Positions 58,663 to 64,000 of a stretch of 64,000 bases of DNA are shown here, piece after piece. The notes beneath the pieces are model-generated. The model had not been told where the DNA came from. It made no database searches and saw nothing but the letters and a program-made list of their open reading frames with translations. The translations under genes and the position numbers were made by a program. Positions within the stretch are counted from its first letter, which is position 1, and every line of letters begins with the position of its first letter. The stretch is taken from assembly GCA_020796225.1 (NCBI GenBank), contig CM036753.1, positions 2,604,001 to 2,668,000 of the forward strand, written 5' to 3'. The DNA is from Arion vulgaris. Taxonomy: Eukaryota > Mollusca > Gastropoda > Stylommatophora > Arionidae.

Positions 58663-59106
58663 TTGTGTCAGCCTACCTGTGTATGCAACTATGCAGAATA
58701 CAACGACATATGTCAGTCTACCTGTGTATCCAATACAACGATATATGTCAGCCTACCTGTGTATCCAATACAACGACATATGTCAGCCTACCTGTGTATC
58801 CAATACAACAACATATGTCAGCCTACCTGTGTATCCAATACAACGACATATGTCAGCCTACCTGTGTATCCAATACAACGACATATGTCAGCCTACCTGT
58901 GTATCCAATACAACGACATATGTCAGCCTACTTGTGTATCCAATACAACGACATATGTCAGCCTACCTGTGTATCCAATACAACGACATATGTCAGCCTA
59001 CTTGTGTATCCAATACAACGACATATGTCAGCCTACCTGTGTATCCAATACACCGACATATGTCAGCATACCTGTGTATCCAATACAACGACATATGTCA
59101 TCTTAC
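58663..59106. repeat. 35-bp tandem array made of splice-donor copies, 12 copies
   Basis: The plus-strand unit is caatacaacgacatatgtca plus gcctacctgtgtatc. On the receptor's sense strand each unit reads gatacacag/gtaggctgac, the last 9 exon bases plus a good 5' splice site. The real boundary at 59107 is the right-hand end of the series. Array and exon are joined without a gap. Confidence 0.96.
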
Positions 59107-59239
59107 CTGTGTATCAAAAGGGAAATACTTGACATCAATGGCACATGAACTTTTGAAGATGACCATCGCTAGCCACATGACATCTCCGGTAGATTTGAGT
59201 ATCACGTTTGTACTCACAGACTCGGATGTGATATGTGCA
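59107..59239 (-). CDS. nAChR alpha-like: nAChR exon: ligand-binding domain, first half of the Cys-loop
   Basis: One carried-over base plus 44 codons. The translation ends in [15 protein letters not shown], the family signature holding the first Cys of the Cys-loop and the FPFD motif. Before it, [20 protein letters not shown] matches the beta strands that precede the loop in nicotinic subunits. The acceptor is a pyrimidine/AT stretch ending tttcag at 59240-59245, and the donor is CAG/gtaaga (gt at 59105-59106). The exon ends in phase 0 directly before the second half of the Cys-loop, which is encoded by the exon at 46557-46697. The donor is immediately followed, in transcript direction, by a 35-bp minisatellite made of copies of this same exon-intron boundary. 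Identification rests on hand translation. Confidence 0.93.
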
Positions 59240-59470
59240 CTGAAATATATCACGTTGATAAGTGGTGTGTGCTTTATAGAGTGGTGATTGCAGTGATGTT
59301 TAATTGTAGAGTGGTTATTGTAGTGATGTTACTTTGTAACAAAAGAGAGGTAAGGTACAGCTGTGTTGTCGGTTAGACAATAGTTACACATCTGTTTTGT
59401 CGCTAGGATTATAGTGACACAGTTGTGTGTAGTAGCTCCTAGTATTAGTAAATATTAGAAAGGGAGAAAA
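59240..59470. other. Intron sequence upstream of the 59.1-kb exon
   Basis: Holds the acceptor of that exon and a near duplication (gagtggtgattgcagtgatg / gagtggttattgtagtgatg) at 59279-59330. Confidence 0.6.
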
Positions 59471-59499
59471 AGTCAACACATGATGGAGAGTGAAAGAAT

Positions 59500-62400
59500 A
59501 TTAGAAACTATTGGAAAATAATAAACTAAGATAGAGACAGTAAACAATGTGAGGAATTGATGCAAATAATAAACTAAGATAGAGACAGTAAATGTAAAAA
59601 TGTCATGAACAATGTGAGGAATTGAAGTAAATTCATACAACTTTGAAATGTCATGAACAATGTGAGAAATTGAAGTAAATTTATACAACTTTGAAATGTC
59701 ATGAACAATGTTAGGAATTGAAGTAAATTTATACAACTTTGAAATGTCATGAACAATGTGAGGAATTGAAGTAAATTTATACTACTTTGAAATGTCATGA
59801 ACAATGTGAGGAATTGAAGCAAATTTATACAACTTTGAAATGTCATAAACAATGTGAGAAATTGAAGTAAATTTATACAACTTTGAAATGTCATGAACAA
59901 TGTGAGAAATTGAAGTAAATTTATACAACTTTGAAATGTCATGAACAATGTGAGGAATTGAAGTAAATTTATACAACTTTGAAATGTCATGAACAATGTG
60001 AGGAATTGAAGTAAATTTATACAACTTTGAAATGTCATGAACAATGTGAGGAATTGAAGTAAATTTATACAACTTTGAAATGTCATAAACAATGTGAGGA
60101 ATTGAAGTAAATTTATACAACTTTGAAATGTCATGAACAATGTGAGAAATTGAAGCAAATTTATACAACTTTGAAATGTCATGAACAATGTGAGGAATTG
60201 AAGTAAATTTATACAACTTTGAAATGTCATGAACAATGTGAGGAATTGAAGTAAATTTATACAACTTTGAAATGTCATAAACAATGTGAGGAATTGAAGT
60301 AAATTTATACAACTTTGAAATGTCATAAACAATGTGAGAAATTGAAGTAAATTTATACAACTTTGAAATGTCATAAACAATGTGAGGAATTGAAGTAAAT
60401 TTATACAACTTTGAAATGTCATGAACAATGTGAGGAATTGAAGCAAATTTATACAACTTTGAAATGTCATGAACAATGTGAGAAATTGAAGTAAATTTAT
60501 ACAACTTTGAAATGTCATGAACAATGTGAGAAATTGAAGTAAATTTATACAACTTTGAAATGTCATGAACAATGTGAGAAATTGAAGTAAATTTATACAA
60601 CTTTGAAATGTCATGAACAATGTGAGAAATTGAAGTAAATTTATACAACTTTGAAATGTCATGAACAATGTGAGAAATTGAAGTAAATTTATACAACTTT
60701 GAAATGTCATGAACAATGTGAGGAATTGAAGTAAATTTATACAACTTTGAAATGTCATGAACAATGTGAGAAATTGAAGTAAATTTATACAACTTTGAAA
60801 TGTCATGAACAATGTGAGAAATTGAAGTAAATTTATACAACTTTGAAATGTCATGAACAATGTGAGAAATTGAAGTAAATTTATACAACTTTGAAATGTC
60901 ATGAACAATGTGAGAAATTGAAGTAAATTTATACAACTTTGAAATGTCATGAACAATGTGAGAAATTGAAGCAAATTTATACAACTTTGAAATGTCATGA
61001 ACAATGTGAGGAATTGAAGTAAATTTATACAACTTTGAAATGTCATGAACAATGTGAGGAATTGAAGTAAATTTATACAACTTTGAAATGTCATGAACAA
61101 TGTGAGGAATTGAAGCAAATTTATACAACTTTGAAATATCATGAACAATGTGAGAAATTGAAGTAAATTTATACAACTTTGAAATGTCATGAACAATGTG
61201 AGAAATTGAAGTAAATTTATACAACTTTGAAATGTCATGAACAATGTGAGAAATTGAAGTAAATTTATACAACTTTGAAATGTCATGAACAATGTGAGAA
61301 ATTGAAGTAAATTTATACAACTTTGAAATGTCATGAACAATGTGAGAAATTGAAGTAAATTTATACAACTTTGAAATGTCATGAACAATGTGAGGAATTG
61401 AAGTAAATTTATACAACTTTGAAATGTCATGAACAATGTGAGGAATTGAAGTAAATTTATACAACTTTGAAATGTCATGAACAATGTGAGGAATTGAAGT
61501 AAATTTATACAACTTTGAAATGTCATGAACAATGTGAGGAATTGAAGTAAATTTATACAACTTTGAAATGTCATGAACAATGTGAGGAATTGAAGTAAAT
61601 TTATACAACTTTGAAATGTCATGAACAATGTGAGGAATTGAAGTAAATTTATACAACTTTGAAATGTCATGAACAATGTGAGAAATTAAAGTAAATTTAT
61701 ACAACTTTGAAATGTCATGAACAATGGAGAATTGAAGTAAATTTATACAACTTTGAAATGTCATGAACAATGTGAGAAATTGAAGTAAATTTATACAACT
61801 TTGAAATGTCATAAACAATGTGAGGAATTGAAGTAAATTTATACAACTTTGAAATGTCATAAACAATGTAGAATTGAAGCAAATTTATACAACTTTGAAA
61901 TGTCATAAACAATGTGAGGAACTGAAGTAAATTTATACAACTTTGAAATGTCATGAACAATGTGAGAAATTGAAGTAAATTTATACAACTTTGAAATGTC
62001 ATGAACAATGTGAGGAATTGAAGTAAATTTATACAACTTTGAAATGTCATGAACAATGTGAGGAATTGAAGTAAATTTATACAACTTTGAAATGTCATGA
62101 ACAATGTGAGGAATTGAAGTAAATTTATACAACTTTGAAATGTCATGAAAAATGTGAGGAATTGAAGTAAATTTATACAACTTTGAAATGTCATAAACAA
62201 TGTGAGAAATTGAAGTAAATTTATACAACTTTGAAATGTCATGAACAATGTGAGAAATTGAAGTAAATTTATACAACTTTGAAATGTCATGAACAATGTG
62301 AGGAATTGAAGTAAATTTATACAACTTTGAAATGTCATGAACAATGTGAGGAATTGAAGTAAATTTATACAACTTTGAAATGTCATAAACAATGTGAGGA

Positions 62401-64000
62401 ATTGAAGTAAATTTATACAACTTTGAAATGTCATAAACAATGTGAGAAATTGAAGTAAATTTATACAACTTTGAAATGTCATAAACAATGTGAGGAATTG
62501 AAGTAAATTTATACAACTTTGAAATGTCATGAACAATGTGAGAAATTGAAGTAAATTTATACAACTTTGAAATGTCATGAACAATGTGAGAAATTGAAGT
62601 AAATTTATACAACTTTGAAATGTCATGAACAATGTGAGAAATTGAAGTAAATTTATACAACTTTGAAATCTCATGAACAATGTGAGAAATTGAAGTAAAT
62701 TTATACAACTTTGAAATGTCATGAACAATGTGAGAATTTGAAGTAAATTTATACAACTTTGAAATGTCATGAACAATGTGAGAAATTGAAGTAAATTTAT
62801 ACAACTTTGAAATGTCATGAACAATGTGAGGAATTGAAGTAAATTTATACAACTTTGAAATGTCATGAACAATGTGAGAAATTGAAGTAAATTTATACAA
62901 CTTTGAAATGTCATGAACAATGTGAGGAATTGAAGTAAATTTATACAACTTTGAAATGTCATGAACAATGTGAGAAATTGAAGTAAATTTATACAACTTT
63001 GAAATGTCATGAACAATGTGAGAAATTGAAGTAAATTTATACAACTTTGAAATGTCATGAACAATGTGAGAAATTGAAGTAAATTTATACAACTTTGAAA
63101 TGTCATGAACAATGTGAGGAATTGAAGTAAATTTATACAACTTTGAAATGTCATGAACAATGTGAGAAATTGAAGTAAATTTATACAACTTTGAAATGTC
63201 ATGAACAATGTGAGAAATTGAAGTAAATTTATACAACTTTGAAATGTCATGAACAATGTGAGAAATTGAAGTAAATTTATACAACTTTGAAATGTCATGA
63301 ACAATGTGAGAAATTGAAGTAAATTTATACAACTTTGAAATGTCATGAACAATGTGAGAAATTGAAGCAAATTTATACAACTTTGAAATGTCATGAACAA
63401 TGTGAGGAATTGAAGTAAATTTATACAACTTTGAAATGTCATGAACAATGTGAGGAATTGAAGTAAATTTATACAACTTTGAAATGTCATGAACAATGTG
63501 AGGAATTGAAGCAAATTTATACAACTTTGAAATATCATGAACAATGTGAGAAATTGAAGTAAATTTATACAACTTTGAAATGTCATGAACAATGTGAGAA
63601 ATTGAAGTAAATTTATACAACTTTGAAATGTCATGAACAATGTGAGAAATTGAAGTAAATTTATACAACTTTGAAATGTCATGAACAATGTGAGAAATTG
63701 AAGTAAATTTATACAACTTTGAAATGTCATGAACAATGTGAGAAATTGAAGTAAATTTATACAACTTTGAAATGTCATGAACAATGTGAGGAATTGAAGC
63801 AAATTTATACAACTTTGAAATGTCATGAACAATGTGAGAATTGAGCAAATTTATACAACTTTGAAATGTCATGAACAATGTGAGGAATTGAAGTAAATTT
63901 ATACAACTTTGAAATGTCATGAACAATGTGAGGAATTGAAGCAAATTTATACAACTTTGAAATGTCATGAACAATGTGAGGAATTGAAGCAAATTTATAC
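59500..64000. repeat. 48-bp tandem array, over 90 copies, runs past the window end
   Basis: The regular unit, from about 59600, is aaatgtcatgaacaatgtga plus ggaattgaagtaaatttata and caactttg. The left edge (59500-59600) holds a partial duplication of aataataaactaagatagag. Variant positions are gRgaattg/gagaaattg, aagtaaat/aagcaaat and catgaac/cataaac. Since 48 is a multiple of three and the minus strand has no stops, about 700-residue artificial frames result. Confidence 0.97.

Larger units (their letters stand above)
26250..59239 (-). other. nAChR alpha-like: Nicotinic acetylcholine receptor alpha-type subunit gene, partial (7 exons seen)
   Basis: Seven exons on the minus strand join in frame into one Cys-loop receptor subunit from the Cys-loop to the end of the M3-M4 loop. 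Introns, in transcript order, are about 12.4 kb, 6.0 kb, 1.5 kb, 5.8 kb, 128 bp and 6.1 kb. Every intron begins GT and ends AG, and phases agree at each junction (0, 0, 1, 1, 0). Family knowledge: such subunits form pentameric, acetylcholine-gated channels in the plasma membrane of neurons and muscle. A vicinal Cys pair in loop C marks an alpha-type subunit, and the Gly-Glu-Lys before M2 marks a cation channel. Signal peptide, N-terminal ligand-binding exons and M4 are absent, so the gene extends beyond both ends of the window. Orthology to a named subunit cannot be set from this part alone. No promoter is visible. Confidence 0.93.

Noticed and set aside
59574..63992. 700-residue hydrophobic repeat proteins
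   Set aside because: The 48-bp unit is a multiple of three and open in two minus frames; both frames are equally long, as expected for an artefact.

Overview
This is eukaryotic, intron-like DNA from an invertebrate, most likely a mollusc or another lophotrochozoan. I infer that from spliced exons with GT/AG borders, Penelope-like and RTE-type retroelements, tRNA-derived SINEs, a Tc1/mariner-type transposon and very heavy minisatellite content. No species can be named from the sequence alone. No bacterial genes, operons, tRNA/rRNA genes or CRISPR arrays were seen.

The window lies inside one large host gene on the minus strand, a cation-type nicotinic acetylcholine receptor subunit with vicinal cysteines (alpha type). 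Seven exons read from high to low coordinates: Cys-loop start (59107-59239), Cys-loop end and following ligand-binding-domain strands (46557-46697), loop C plus M1 (40375-40525), M2 (38787-38897), two alternative M3 exons (32802-33028 and 32459-32673), and the M3-M4 loop (26250-26408). Phases match at every junction. The two M3 exons are 128 bp apart and share phase, and including both would shift the frame, so they look mutually exclusive. The 5' exons and the M4 exon are not in the window.

Tandem repeats fill most of the rest. By position: 28- and 17-bp arrays in an inverted-repeat element (0.1-1.15 kb); 18/23-bp (3.3-4.7); a 14-bp array with 125-bp higher order (5.1-5.6); purine tracts (5.76-6.16 and 6.57-10.8); 70-bp (11.6-14.1); 36-bp (14.15-16.77, split by a transposon); 38/40-bp (17.65-19.78); 79-bp (20.0-20.66); 30/31-bp (21.0-25.44); CA-rich (29.3-30.66); 33/47-bp (30.97-32.3); 25-bp (35.2-36.1); 35-bp (36.5-36.8); 30-bp (39.7-40.38); 45-bp (40.86-41.58); CT-rich (44.6-46.5); 46-bp (48-57.2); about 25-bp AT-rich (57.2-58.1); 35-bp (58.66-59.1); 48-bp (59.6 to the end).

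Mobile elements are a Sailor-like (DD82E-type) transposon of 2.2 kb with TIRs of about 106 bp, two Penelope-like retroelements, several RTE/LINE 3' fragments, four SINE-like families and fold-back elements. Several are nested inside one another.

The most notable pattern is that many arrays can be traced to a parent sequence visible in the same window. The 35-bp and 30-bp arrays (and probably the CT-rich one) start exactly at splice donors of receptor exons. The 46-bp array is an amplified piece of a SINE. The 30/31-bp array is an amplified piece of a Penelope-like 3' end. The 70-bp array is an amplified LINE ORF terminus. The locus looks like a natural record of minisatellite birth inside the introns of a neuronal receptor gene.
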